From NCBI GenBank assembly GCA_002118135.1, contig BDIU01000508.1, positions 1-54,135 of the forward strand: DNA of 54,135 bases. Reading direction: 5' to 3'. This stretch comes from Trebouxia sp. TZW2008 (Eukaryota > Chlorophyta > Trebouxiophyceae > Trebouxiales > Trebouxiaceae). How positions within the stretch are numbered: the first letter of the stretch is position 1; each line of letters opens with the position of its first letter. The notes under the pieces are model-generated. The model saw nothing but the letters and a program-made list of their open reading frames with translations. It was not told where the DNA came from and did not search any database. Shown piece by piece: positions 23,340-33,512 of the stretch. Made by a program: the position numbers and the translations under genes.

Positions 23340-23425
23340 GCTATGAGGGTCCTTGGTCTGACCGGTTGGCCTGACCGGTTGGCATGACCGGTTGGCCTGA
23401 CCAATCAGCGTGACTGGTTACTTCA
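23340..23425. repeat. GACCGGTTGGCC tandem repeat
   Basis: Four to five units of about 13 bases with the core TGACCGGTTGGC follow one another and then decay. They lie between Crypton B and the helicase gene, about 530 bases upstream of the helicase ATG. Confidence 0.9.
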
Positions 23426-23429
23426 CAGT

Positions 23430-23760
23430 GCGACTACCTCCTTGAGTAAGGGTTTAGGCAAGCACGCTCAATCGGAGAACCCCATCAATAGACTGTCACA
23501 AAAACTTTGTTGTATGATACAGAGTGCCATAGAGAACACAAATCACATTTTTTGTGTCTACCCGAACATTCTGTTTGACAGATACCAGCCTCTGCCAGCG
23601 GCAAATACGAGAGCAAAGCCGCAACCCTCCATGAGTAAGCAAGATAGGCAATGGCGCTCAACGGAGAACTACGCACTGTCACAAAAAGTATGTTCTACGG
23701 TACAGAGCTCTCTAAGGAAGTTTATTGACAGGATTTGGCTTTTTTTGTGTCAGCCCTGAC
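23430..23760. repeat. Two diverged direct repeats, related to 42.8 kb
   Basis: Two blocks share CTCC(T/A)TGAGTAAG, GGCAA, CTCAA(T)CGGAGAAC, CTGTCACAAAAA and TACAGAG in the same order, starting near 23440 and 23630. A third related block lies at 42800-42930. No gene function is seen; they may be element termini or promoter repeats upstream of the helicase. Confidence 0.6.
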
Positions 23761-23914
23761 ATCCCAGTTCACAGATGTTACCCTTTGCAACTGTCCTGTG
23801 ACGCTCTTGCCACCGGCAGTGTCAAAGTAACCCGGTACGGATGAGGGCATACCAGTACGGACATACTAGTAGCGGATTGCTACGGGTACCAGTCATGTGA
23901 TCAGGTGAACACAC

Positions 23915-23924
23915 CCTCATAAGG
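23915..23924 (+). promoter_or_regulatory. CCTCATAAGG leader box of the helicase gene
   Basis: Lies 42 bases before the helicase ATG, the same spacing as the CCTCATAGG box before the ATG at 12173. Between box and ATG is an A/C-rich leader ending in ACAGCAACATG, also found at 27940-27950. Confidence 0.45.
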
Positions 23925-23956
23925 CAGGCAGCCAACTAAAGAATTACAACAGCAAC

Positions 23957-26900
23957 ATGCTTCCTTCACTGCCTCTTGAACGCAAGGACTACAAGCGGGA
24001 TGACCTTGCCCGTGCTCCGGTGAAGCTGAGGGACCCTCAAGGTCAACACGGAAGCCCACCTGCTCCAAAGCCTCTCAAGCGGACAGCTGCACAAGCTGGC
24101 TTGAGTGCCGGGCCCCCTATCCCTGAAGAACTGTTGCGCAAGGTTGTCCTGGGCCTGCTGCCTGAAAAAGCACACAGCGAACTCAAGTGGTATAATGTAT
24201 GCACAAAGATTGTCAACATTGCAGTTTCCAATGGGTACCAAGATGTTGGTCTGAGGATCTTCCATGAGTTCTCCAAGCTATGCCCTGCAACGTATGATGA
24301 ATCCAAGACGGATGCCAAGTTCAATCAAGCTGTGCTTACCTGCGAGCCCCAGTGGGGATTGAGAGCACTGAAGAAAATGTTGGGCCAGGACAACCCAGAC
24401 CTGCTACGCCAGCTGAGAAATGATGCTCGCTGGCAGCGTCTCTTCAAGGAGCAACGCATGAGCGAGATAGAAGCAAAGCTCAGAAAATTCCATATGCCAG
24501 ACATCACCAGCACCTGTGAGCAATGCAATTGGGAGCTGGATGCATGTGAGGAGCCAGAACTGAAAGACTACAGCAAGGAGGATGCTGCTGGTCTGGTTGT
24601 TTGGTCCAAGCCTGGTACAGGCAAGTTGGGGTTCTGCTTCCCAAATCTGTCACGTGTTGATCTAAGGTTCATCAAGGTTCAACGCATTGTATGCCAGGGA
24701 GGGAATGCTGAGAACGTGCTGCTGTGTCCTTGCAGGAAAGACACGTGGAGCAGAGAAGCTGATCGCAGATATTGTCCTTCAGGAAGGGCGCGTCTTGATT
24801 GTCAGTATTCGCGTGACCCTTGCCCATGACCACATCAGTAACTTTAACGAGGTTGTCAAAGCTGCATGGACAAAGAGGCATGGCACTGCAGTGGAATGCC
24901 CAGACAGCTTGCTCTTTGTGCAATACAATAAGACCATCGAGGGTATCAACCTGGCTGAGGTCCCACGCCTTGTGTGTCAGGCTGAATCGCTGGGGCATCT
25001 GAAAGGCGCTGAGAAGTACAACCTTGTGCTGATGGACGAGAGCGAGAGCATCTTGATGCAGCTCAGCAGTGAGAAGACAATGAGCGAGCGCGCTGGGCGG
25101 GTGACGGGAGTGCTGCATGATGTCCTGTTGAAAGGAGATAAGGTTGTCTTTGCAGACGCCTACATGACGAACAGGACGCTCAACCTGGTGCACCACATTT
25201 TCAATACACGTGAAGAGAAGGTCAAGGTCATCTACAACTCATGGTGCCAAGAGCCACGCAAGGCCTATAGGCTTGATGACAAGAAGGAGTTTATACATGA
25301 GCTCATCAAGCGCCTGAAGTCTGGCAAGAACTGTGTAGCCTTCTGTGGCACAAAAGCATTTGCTGACAAGCTGCACAATCAGGTCAAGCAGCAGTTGCCA
25401 GACTTGGCCATCCTGTACTACTCGCGGGACACTCCAGGCAGTGTGAAGGAGGCAGACCTGGCTGATGTGAAGCACCGCTGGCTTCAGTGCAGCCTGCTTC
25501 TGTACACGTCTACGCTCACTGTTGGGGTGAGTGCAGACATACATGAACTCTGTTGAGGTCAACACTGCTCTGCATTACACAACATTTTTGCAATTGTAGC
25601 ATGACCAGAGCACTTGGCACACACACGCCATACTTTTGGAGTCATCAACACTTGCTGACTCCTGAAACGCTGGAATGCAGGTCAACTTCAGTGAAGACAG
25701 GAACAAAAAACCACACTTCCAGCATATGTTTGTGTTCAGCAGCGCACACAGCTGTTGTGTGAGGGATGCGTTCCAAGCTTTAAAACGTGTCAGACAGTTT
25801 GGCAGCCCAGAGTTGTACTACTGCCTTGACACCTTGTCCAATCCCAAACAGCGGCGCCTTTCGTGCACCAGCTTAGAGGTTGCTGGGCGACACGTCAAGC
25901 GTATGGCATGGTTGCAAGAGCACTACTGTGGCGAGCAAGTCCTTAGCACAGAGGAAGACATACTGGAGCAAGTGCTTGCGTTTGACCCAGAAGATGATGC
26001 GGCAGCTGCACCGAGGCTGAGAGCTATGTGAGAGCAGCTTTGCATGGCACGTCAGCAGAGGATGCCAGCTTGGCTAACTGATGTGCATTCACACACAATC
26101 CTGGAAAGCGACCTCAGCAAGGGGTATCATGAAGAGTGCTTTGACTTGTTCCTGATGATGAACGCATACATCAGCCAGAATTACAAGCCAGGTTCACATG
26201 AGCAGGGCGAGGAAGAGCCGCTTGGGCTGGCAGGGTTAATGGACACCACAGGCCCTGAGCCAGCATCCACCCAGAACACAGTTGCGCAAGGTAACCCGGG
26301 GTATGCTGTGTTGGCCTCCTTGGAACCAAAGGTTGCAGCGGAGCTTCTAAAGCAACTACACAAGGGTCAGGATGGCTACCACATGGAGCAGCCTGTCAAC
26401 ATGCTGCTGGAGAAGTTTTACTTTGACAGAAAAGTCAACTGTACCGGTGCTACCATGGAGGATAGAGCCTTGGTTTTTGATGAGATGTGTGCTTCCTCGT
26501 TCAAGAAGGAGAGGTTCTTGCGCATGTACCATGAGGTCAACAACTCAGGAGCCAGCCTGGCAGAGATCAACTTGCCAGGCAACCAGTACTTAGGCATGTG
26601 GGAAAAGTTGCCGGCCACAGTAGGTGCCATGCATCAGCTTTGCGCTCTGCTTGAGGTTAGCTCGTCACAAGACCTGGAGGCAAAAATCCCAGCAGCACGG
26701 CTGGTCGACAAAGCGGGTCAGCTTGCTCCTGTCATCAAAGATCTTCAGACGCTCTGCAACATGGCAGATGCCAAGGCAGTGAACACAGAATCAAAAGCAG
26801 CAGATTTCAAGACGGCCATCAGCCAGATACTGACATGCTTCAGCAACACACAGCTGAACAGTAAGCGCGCGCAACGGCGTCGACGCAACAGTCGCATATC

Positions 26901-27039
26901 TAACTACACATATGCTGTCGCCATCAACGAGGTCAAAATTGAGAAGTACAAACAGCCTGACCCTTTCACAAAAGCTGTGATTGAGCTGTTAAAACCCCAG
27001 GCTCCTGCAGCTGTGGACTTCTTGCCTGAAACAATGTAG
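23957..27039 (+). CDS. Virus-type replication protein: PriCT-2 plus origin-binding-protein-like SF2 helicase, with one in-frame TGA
   Basis: Three exons (23957-24620, 24736-25526, 25681-27039) join in frame. Intron 1 is a GC-AG intron and intron 2 is GT-AG. Residues about 55-125 resemble PriCT-2 (VVLGLLPEKAHSELKWYNVC, FHEFSKLCPATYDES), followed by the typical LKKMLGQDNPDLL. The helicase has Walker A KPGTGKT completed exactly across intron 1 (about 218-224), RVLIVSIRVTLAH, DEx box LVLMDESES (about 319-325), VVFADAYMTN, NCVAFCGTKAFAD, TSTLTVGVNF across intron 2, and QALKRVRQF (about 517-525). Such PriCT-2/SF2 proteins, related to the herpes-type origin-binding family, replicate large DNA viruses and virus-like transposons. 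The usual N-terminal AEP primase domain is absent. A TGA at 26029-26031 (codon 602) interrupts a frame that continues 335 codons with family-like sequence (YHEECFDLFLMMNAY), so it is a broken allele, a readthrough case or a sequence error. Confidence 0.88.
24621..24735 (+). other. GC-AG intron inside the Walker A codon run
   Basis: The donor reads ACAG/GCAAGT and the acceptor TCCTTGCAG/GAAAG. Removal restores the P-loop GTGKT, which is otherwise lost in both flanking frames. This is the cleanest demonstration of splicing in the window. Confidence 0.9.
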
Positions 27040-27120
27040 GAAATGTAGATCGTGGCAGCTTAGGAAGACAAACTTGTATAGCTAAGTCGACGGTTAGACA
27101 CTGCTTTGTTGGGTTACAAG

Positions 27121-27318
27121 CTATATAGCATCATGCATCAGCAGCGTTGTAAGCACCGTATAAGATGAAACATGCCAGACCTCACTTGCTGGTTTGAAAG
27201 TTTGCGTGAGGCCATCTTGGAGGTCAGCAGCAGTGGCATTGCCTGACTTGCTCTGCTTGAAGGGTCTTCATTGGGACTGACAATCCTCGCCTGCAACTCT
27301 ATCACGATTCACATTCAC
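27121..27318 (-). pseudogene. Decayed paralog of the 238-residue protein at 47 kb
   Basis: The minus strand encodes VNVNRDRVAGEDCQ against KKYNRDALSGDTVS of the intact protein, and then KQSKSGNATAADLQDGL against PYSKSGNPTAADMKQVL. The middle part is deleted and the two parts are in different frames. It ends tail to tail with the helicase gene. It is the only direct sequence link seen between the helicase locus and the 47-50 kb locus. Confidence 0.6.
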
Positions 27319-27319
27319 C

Positions 27320-27960
27320 TGCAAAAACACACGCGGTAGCTTGCAATCAGCAGCATGCATTTTATTGGCATTGGATCAAACCGGTGACAGCTCCGATATA
27401 AAATGTGCATGAGTATTTGTGAGATGTTGTGACAATTGACAAAACAGATGGCATGCAAACTTGCTACGGGCTGGCTTTGTCAGGGATTAAATGCCCTTAC
27501 TCCTTTTTACGGGTTTGCTTGGCATTGCTTGTGTACAATGTGTCTTGCGAGTATCATCTTGGGGGCGAGACCAAGTAATGACTATGTGAGGGATCATGCC
27601 AATGTGCAGAACATATGCACACTCCTGTAGCAATAATTGGGCCACACGAAGCATGCTATTTTTGACATTTTGTGGAATCCTGAACTGGTGCTCAGCAGTT
27701 GACTGATCGCAAGGACAGGTGTTATTTCTAGTGCCTAGAAGGGTAATTTGAGCTAGCTGTTATAGGTCTGAATCTGGGTCAGACCCGGGTCGGACCCAGG
27801 TCTTACTCAGGTCTGACAGGAACATCAGGCTCCAGACTACCCATTGGTCTTTGCAATCGGTTCAGCCAGCTGGTCAAGCCAAAAGATCAGGCCAAGGACC
27901 TCATAGGGCAAGATCACCAATAGGTGGAAGACATACACAGCAGCAACATGACAACTTCCT
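27320..27960. other. Intergenic with a promoter-like module but no gene body
   Basis: Contains GTCAGACC/GGGTCGGACCC tandem elements (27770-27830), a CCTCATAGGGCA box at 27899 and an ATG at 27948 after ACACAGCAGCAACATG. The frame from this ATG closes after 11 codons. It looks like an orphan copy of the leader seen before the helicase gene. Confidence 0.45.
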
Positions 27961-29060
27961 CACCAATCAACCTCTCAGAGTAACTTACACAGGCCAGACC
28001 GCTTCTTTGCAACAACCTTGAGCGCCACTGTCGGTCAAACATCTGTCAACGTCATCAACAGGCTCTTCAGTTTGAGACCTCTGCTACCTTCGAGTGTCTT
28101 CTCCGGTAAGCACACGTCAACCTTGTCTCTGCAACACCAGAATTTGCCTCAAACTCCACATCATGTGATAGTTGACAGTCAATCCGCCCTACTTTCTGCT
28201 TCCCCAAAATCAGGGCTGTCAAGTCAAACAAGCCCTGGTAAGGCTAGCTTAGGGCTAATATGTGCTGTCAGGCCAGACCCAGAAGCCCCATTTCTAAACG
28301 TTTGATCACGGTAAAGGATACTAATACGGTGGTCAAGAGAACCACATAAGGCATCGGCTACGTCTGACAATCACACAAACAGTTCAGCACTTCACATTGC
28401 CTCTCAGCCAGCTGCAATTGCGCAACAAACTTCCACAAGGCCAGAAAGCTTCTTTGCTTCAACCTTGAGCGCCACTGTCGGTCAAACATCTGTCAACGTC
28501 ATCAATAGGCTCTTCCGTCTGAGACCTCTGCTACCTTGGGTTCTCCGGTGAGCACATGTCAACCTTGTCTCTGCAACACCAGAAGTTGCCTCAAACTCCA
28601 CATCATGTTATAGTTGACAGTCAATCCGCCCTACTTTCTGCTTCCCCAAAATCAGGGCTGTCAAGTCAAACAAGCCCTGGTAAGGCTAGCTTAGGGCTAA
28701 TATGTGCTGTCAGGCCAGACCCAGAAGCCCCATTTCTAAAAGTTTGATCACGGTAAAGATTACTAATACGGTGGTCAAGAGAACCACATAAGGCATCGGC
28801 TACGTCTGACAATCACACAAACAGTTCAGCACTTCACATTGCCTCTCAGCCAGCTTCAATTGCGCAACAAACTTCCACAAGGCCAGAAAGCTTCTTTGCT
28901 TCAACCTTGAGCGCCACTGTCGGTCAAACATCTGTCAACGTCTTCAATAGGCTCTTCCGTCTGAGACCTCTGCTGGTTCTCCGGTGAGCGCACGTCAACC
29001 TTGTCTCTGCACACACTGTTCTGTGACTCAAATTGTTGCACCTTGAACCTGCTTCCGCAC
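27960..29060. repeat. Tandem repeat of about 440-446 bp (R1 family), about 2.5 units
   Basis: The block TTGCTTCAACCTTGAGCGCC or near twin recurs at about 28011, 28457 and 28897. Between copies are GATTACTAATACGGTGGTCA, AACCACATAAGGCATCGGC, CAGGCCAGACCCAGAAGCCC and TGGTAAGGCTAGCTTAGGGC. The first two full units are nearly identical, so the expansion is recent. The same family occurs dispersed at 12.95-14.3 and 43.15-43.4 kb. Confidence 0.93.
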
Positions 29061-29186
29061 CCCGCACCCAAAGCATCTGACAAGAGTCAGAGTAGTACAG
29101 ATCATCCGAACTGGACAAAAGCCAGCAGAGGCACATAAGGTCTGATTCTGCCGGAGTGACAAACCCAACATCAAGGCATAGCAAGC

Positions 29187-30245
29187 ATGCCAGTATTTCA
29201 CTCTTGCAAGGACTGCATCCTTGATGGTGAATCCCTTAGCTATGATCGCCTTGTCAAGCTACAGGATCACGAAAAGCAGAAGACTCATCAAATGGTGGAA
29301 CAAGCCTACGAAAGAGGAGTGCAGCAAGGCCGCAAATTTGCAGAAGATGAGGCCAAACATGCAGCTCACCTACCAGCAGGGTCATGTGCTCAAGAGCCGC
29401 AACAGCCTATGATGGCAAGGTGGCTTTATATCCAAGCTTTTAAAGATGGCAAGCAGGCTGCACAAGATGAGCACAATTTGGTCATGAAGGCCATGGTGGA
29501 AACTCATAATGCACAACTGGACATCGTATTCAAGCGTGGACAGGACTATAAGGCAATGGCTGGTGAAGCACCTGAGTTGGAGCCTCATGAACACGTAAGT
29601 TCGGCCACTCCAACAGCGGCCGTCCCTGTCGCGACGTCGTTGACGCAGCCAGAGCTGCAACCACACCCAGAAATAAAACCAGGTGCTGTCCAACGTGATG
29701 CCCATGAGCAATCGCCACCACAAGAGCAGGCAACAAGCAGCGCCTTGGAGTCCACGGGTGACCTCTTTTCGTTACCACGCCATGTGAAGGAAAAAGATGT
29801 AATTATGCTGAAATGTATAATCAAGAATGCTTGCGGCATCGGGGGATACGCATCTCAGAAAGTTTGCCGCTGTCCCAACAACGGCAGATTGCAGACACTT
29901 TACCTTGGAGAGTGGCAACCTTTGACGGACTCAGAGCGGCTCACTGCAGACGCTCACCGGCTGCTTGAGATTCTTCACGATTGCTGGGATTTGGCAAATG
30001 TTGATGACCGCATCAAGATACATACTTGGCCTTGCACTCCAGAGCAACCAAGTCTGTTGCAAATGTGCTCAGACGCAACTGACATCCATCACACGGACTA
30101 TGACCCACAACAGGCACTAACAGTGGCTCGTCAATTAGTAAAATATATTCCAGATCTACCACCATGTGAGTGTGTGGTGACAGCACCCAAGCCACCAAAG
30201 AGCAAGCAAAGCAACAGGACCAGCAACATTTTTGGAAATCGGTGA
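29187..30245 (+). CDS. Zinc-finger-like protein, 352 residues (paralog 1)
   Basis: It starts at an ATG directly after the 440-bp repeat array. Residues about 7-34 form a C-x2-C-x17-H-x5-H finger (SCKDC...LQDHEKQKTH). Next come repeated AYERGVQQGRK / AFKDGKQAAQDE / VFKRGQDYK motifs, helical and spaced by similar linkers. A polar, Pro/Gln-rich middle leads to a C-terminal domain beginning KVCRCPNNGRLQTLY and containing LTDSERLTADAHRLLEIL and DIHHTDYDPQQALTVARQL. The same architecture occurs in the gene at 33513. Role unknown; DNA or RNA binding is inferred from the finger. Satellite arrays flank it on both sides, so it may be an element-encoded protein. Confidence 0.72.
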   Translation: MPVFHSCKDCILDGESLSYDRLVKLQDHEKQKTHQMVEQAYERGVQQGRKFAEDEAKHAAHLPAGSCAQEPQQPMMARWLYIQAFKDGKQAAQDEHNLVMKAMVETHNAQLDIVFKRGQDYKAMAGEAPELEPHEHVSSATPTAAVPVATSLTQPELQPHPEIKPGAVQRDAHEQSPPQEQATSSALESTGDLFSLPRHVKEKDVIMLKCIIKNACGIGGYASQKVCRCPNNGRLQTLYLGEWQPLTDSERLTADAHRLLEILHDCWDLANVDDRIKIHTWPCTPEQPSLLQMCSDATDIHHTDYDPQQALTVARQLVKYIPDLPPCECVVTAPKPPKSKQSNRTSNIFGNR

Positions 30246-33019
30246 TCCAAGAGCATGAACAAGGCACCATATTGACATGGGCAGACCCCAATGCAGTCAG
30301 CAACTCTAGTCTAGAATGTCCCAAGCTCAAATTGATGTTGGAGTCTGTTTAAAGCTTGTTCATGTCCGATATGACAGATGACCAGCAATGCTTTGCCACA
30401 GCTATGGCGCTTGTATGTAAGGATCTCACAGTCTATTTCATAAGTTGTGAGGTTGCATCCATAACTTCAGTGATGAACTGTAGGTACTAAATTGTCTACA
30501 TCAAATTGTGGGAAGATGACTAGACGCGTCGCATTAGTTTGTGACCTTGTTGTGTGGGATCACAGACAGCCTGCAATTTTGTCACAGGCTTGCTTGGAAC
30601 TTATCAACAATCATGATCTTGGGTACACTTGTCTAGAGACTGAACAAGTTGTCTTGATCTCACATCTTTCAACTCTCAGACAGTAAGTCTCAAGGCCAGA
30701 CAACTGTCTCAAACCCAGACAGCTTGTCTCACAATTATACAATTTGTCTTTGAAACAAACAGAATGTCCCAAAGTCTACAAGTTGGACAGGCCTGTCCAG
30801 CACAAGTGTAGCAGGCACAGCCACTAGGCATACCGCGAGTGGTAGATGTGACATCACTCCTCGCATGAATAATAACGTCAGTGTTACCGTGACTAGACAA
30901 TGTTTACTGGTACAGAAAGGGTGCACCCTACCTCATCACTCATGAGCCTTCACTCACAGTCTGACCAGGCACCAACAATAGCCACACATGCAAGGACATG
31001 CACATTTCTCAGACAACGACAGTATAGAACTGGGATGTCTTGTACTTGAGCAGAATGTCAACACTATTGCAAAGTGTCTTCAATGTAGAAAATTGGGTAT
31101 TGTTTCAAGACAACTGGAGATTGCAGCTGGGAAAGTCTTAGGACAGTGAGCAAACTATCATTTCTTATGTAAGCTTCCTCATTCTTGCGCACTGCAACTG
31201 CATTGCTATAGCCATGTATATGTCAAGATGTTGAGGACTGTCCACATCAGAGACAACATGGAATGTGCTTGTCATCTTGTTCCGTTATGATGTTTTGTTT
31301 TCAGACTGTTAGAAGTCCAGAACAGTCTGCTACATGCATTGGGGACTGTCCTTGTCTTGTGATAAGCGGTATGGGCAACAAGCGGTTCCTTGCAGTGCCA
31401 ACGGGGAGATGACGTGCCTACACCTGGCCTAGTGCCCACAGTTGAAAACGTATGATGTCTACAAAAACATTTTTCTACTTCTTCTGTTTCCTCTGCAAGA
31501 AATTTGGTCCCACGCGAGCAAAGTGCTTTCCAGGGCGTTGTCCTCCGTATTGCAGTGCGTGTATTGAGGGTGTGCAAGGAGCGGCTCAATATGGCAAGGG
31601 ATGCTCAACTGCACTCACCACTGGCTATTTGCAAGGGATTGCATCGAACTGAGAAAAGTGCTTCCCGGGCTGAAGTCTGTCTCATGCACATCTTGCCAGC
31701 ATGTGAAAGCCGTGTCTGGAGATCAGTCCCCTGCAAGCCTTGTCCTGCAGCCAGTATGTCTCAAAAGTCAGACAGTCTGTCTCGAGGTCAACAAGTTGTG
31801 TGTCTTGTGATACTTTTAGTGCGCTCACTCCTTCTGTACACCAGGACATAAAACATAGGTGCATTATTTTTTCCATTAAGTTTTTGGTGTGTAATTCTGT
31901 CTTGCATACAACTGTGGGTACAATTGCGGGACCGCTACAGATTCCGGCAGCATTGCTCTGTATGCAAGCAGACCACGTTCTATAAACCAAATTGTAAGGT
32001 GACATTAACAATTTAAGTTGTAAAACATAGGTGCATAAATTTTCTCATTTTGTCATCCTGTCTCTCGATCCACTGTGGCATTGTACAATTGCGGGACCAC
32101 TGTGAGATGCAACAAACATAATCTATCTTTTTGCAAGAAGCCCACATTTATGAGTTAAGGGCTATACTGACAACATGGGCTGTAAAACATACTCACAAGT
32201 TTCAGTTGTTAGCAGGATGTGCATGAGATAGGCTGTCTGATTATGAGACAGACTATCTGACTTCAAGACAGAAAAGGCTTGTGTGGGACAGTTTGTCTGC
32301 TTATGAGACAGACTGTATGACATTGGGACAGATTAGGCGCAGGACAAGGCTTGCATGGGACACACCGGGACAATGTTTATAGAGTGACAACATACGATCC
32401 CACACAAACAAGGTTGTGTGTCCATTTTAGACCTGATACAAGCAAGCCCGTAAGAAGATTGTCATATGTCAAGGAAAGTCATATGTCTAGAAGAAGCAAG
32501 CAAAATATCCACCCATGTTTTACATCCTGAATTTTCAATATAACCTTAGTATTTACTTTTTAAAATCTGGTCTTCTTGCATATCAATTTTTGTGTTGCAG
32601 ATGTGGCAAAACCCTGTGGGACCTGAGCAATCAGTGGACTCGCATCTACACCGCTATCCACTGACACGCCGTGATGTGTTTCTCATGTTGTCAAGGTATG
32701 ACATAGACTGTCTTACTACAGACAATAGTGTGTCTGCATGCAAAAGTCCCTATCAGTGATGATTTATGACAACAAGCTGCCTTTCTGCAGGTCTTGAGGC
32801 TACATCCAGATGTTTGCTTGGCCTCTTGCTCCTTTCTTGATTGTCTTTGCTGCCCAAGTGGGTTTTCCACGTCCAATTTGGCACTGTGCCAAATTGGGAG
32901 GCATTTTGCTAATTTTCAGCCACTGGCTTTGCATTCCGCGGATCATAGTCAATGTTTTATATGTCAAATAAATCCGAACACCTTTCCAAACTATATTGCT
33001 GCTCCGAAGTGTAGGTATT
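30246..33019. repeat. Mosaic satellite: 20-bp TGTCT-N7-AGACA arrays and ATAGGTGC satellite
   Basis: Contains 20-bp-period arrays at 30680-30790 (TCTC at 30688, 30707, 30727; diverged at 30747 and 30767), 31755-31800 and 32220-32345. Copies of a roughly 100-bp block with CTGTAAAACATAGGTGCATA and TGCAAG-x-CC lie at about 31900-32040 and 32100-32200. An inverted copy of the latter lies at about 32510-32620. No convincing gene lies in this stretch. Confidence 0.7.
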
Positions 33020-33371
33020 GAAAGATTTCTCAGCGCCTGCGTCCGCATCTATGAAGATGCTGAGGAGCTGGGGCAGTGCACTATGGCTTCATGCGCATAA
33101 CACAGAGGTGGCATTTAGGGAGGTGAGCTGGAAAACACGTAGTGATGAGGTTCAAGTGCAGCATAACCACAGCTGTACAAGCAATGCTGGGCTGCGAACA
33201 TAAGATGCTCCTGAGTACGCTGCACATGCTAGAGAGCTCAAGGCAGAAGAGAAGGATCTCCAGTGGTCTGACATCCTCATTGGTGCCCTAGCTGCGCTGT
33301 TGGACCTGGGTTGTGACCTCCTGAAATTGCATGGCCTAAACCTGAGCATCAACACGTGGAAGGCATACAAG
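33020..33371 (+). CDS. Two exon-like coding blocks, unknown gene fragment
   Basis: Block 33020-33100 encodes ERFLSACVRIYEDAEELGQC. Block 33204-33371 encodes DAPEYAAHARELKAEEKD and then a helix rich in Leu (DILIGALAALLDLGCDLLKL), ending at an AAG/GTTGGT donor. Both are clearly protein-like, but the intervening 100 bases contain stops in their frames and I could not join them. No family is recognised. They lie directly upstream of zinc-finger paralog 2 and may be remnants of another element gene. Confidence 0.4.
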
Positions 33372-33512
33372 GTTGGTTAAAAGCTGACTGTGCAATGGCA
33401 GCAGCAGAATAACCCATATCTTTGGTGACCTGACGGCCAAGCCTGTACAAGCTCATAAGCAGCTGCTTGTGTCTAGCAAACTAACAATATCATACACTGT
33501 AAAAGCACCAGC

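Noticed and set aside
26028..26058. A 31-base intron that would remove the in-frame TGA of the helicase
   Set aside because: Borders GT and AG exist, but the introns supported elsewhere in the window are 63 bases or longer, and removing 31 bases would break the frame.
30246..33000. CRISPR-like array because of regular 20-bp repeats
   Set aside because: The repeats are directly adjacent imperfect palindromes without longer unique spacers and without any cas-like gene; the context is eukaryotic.
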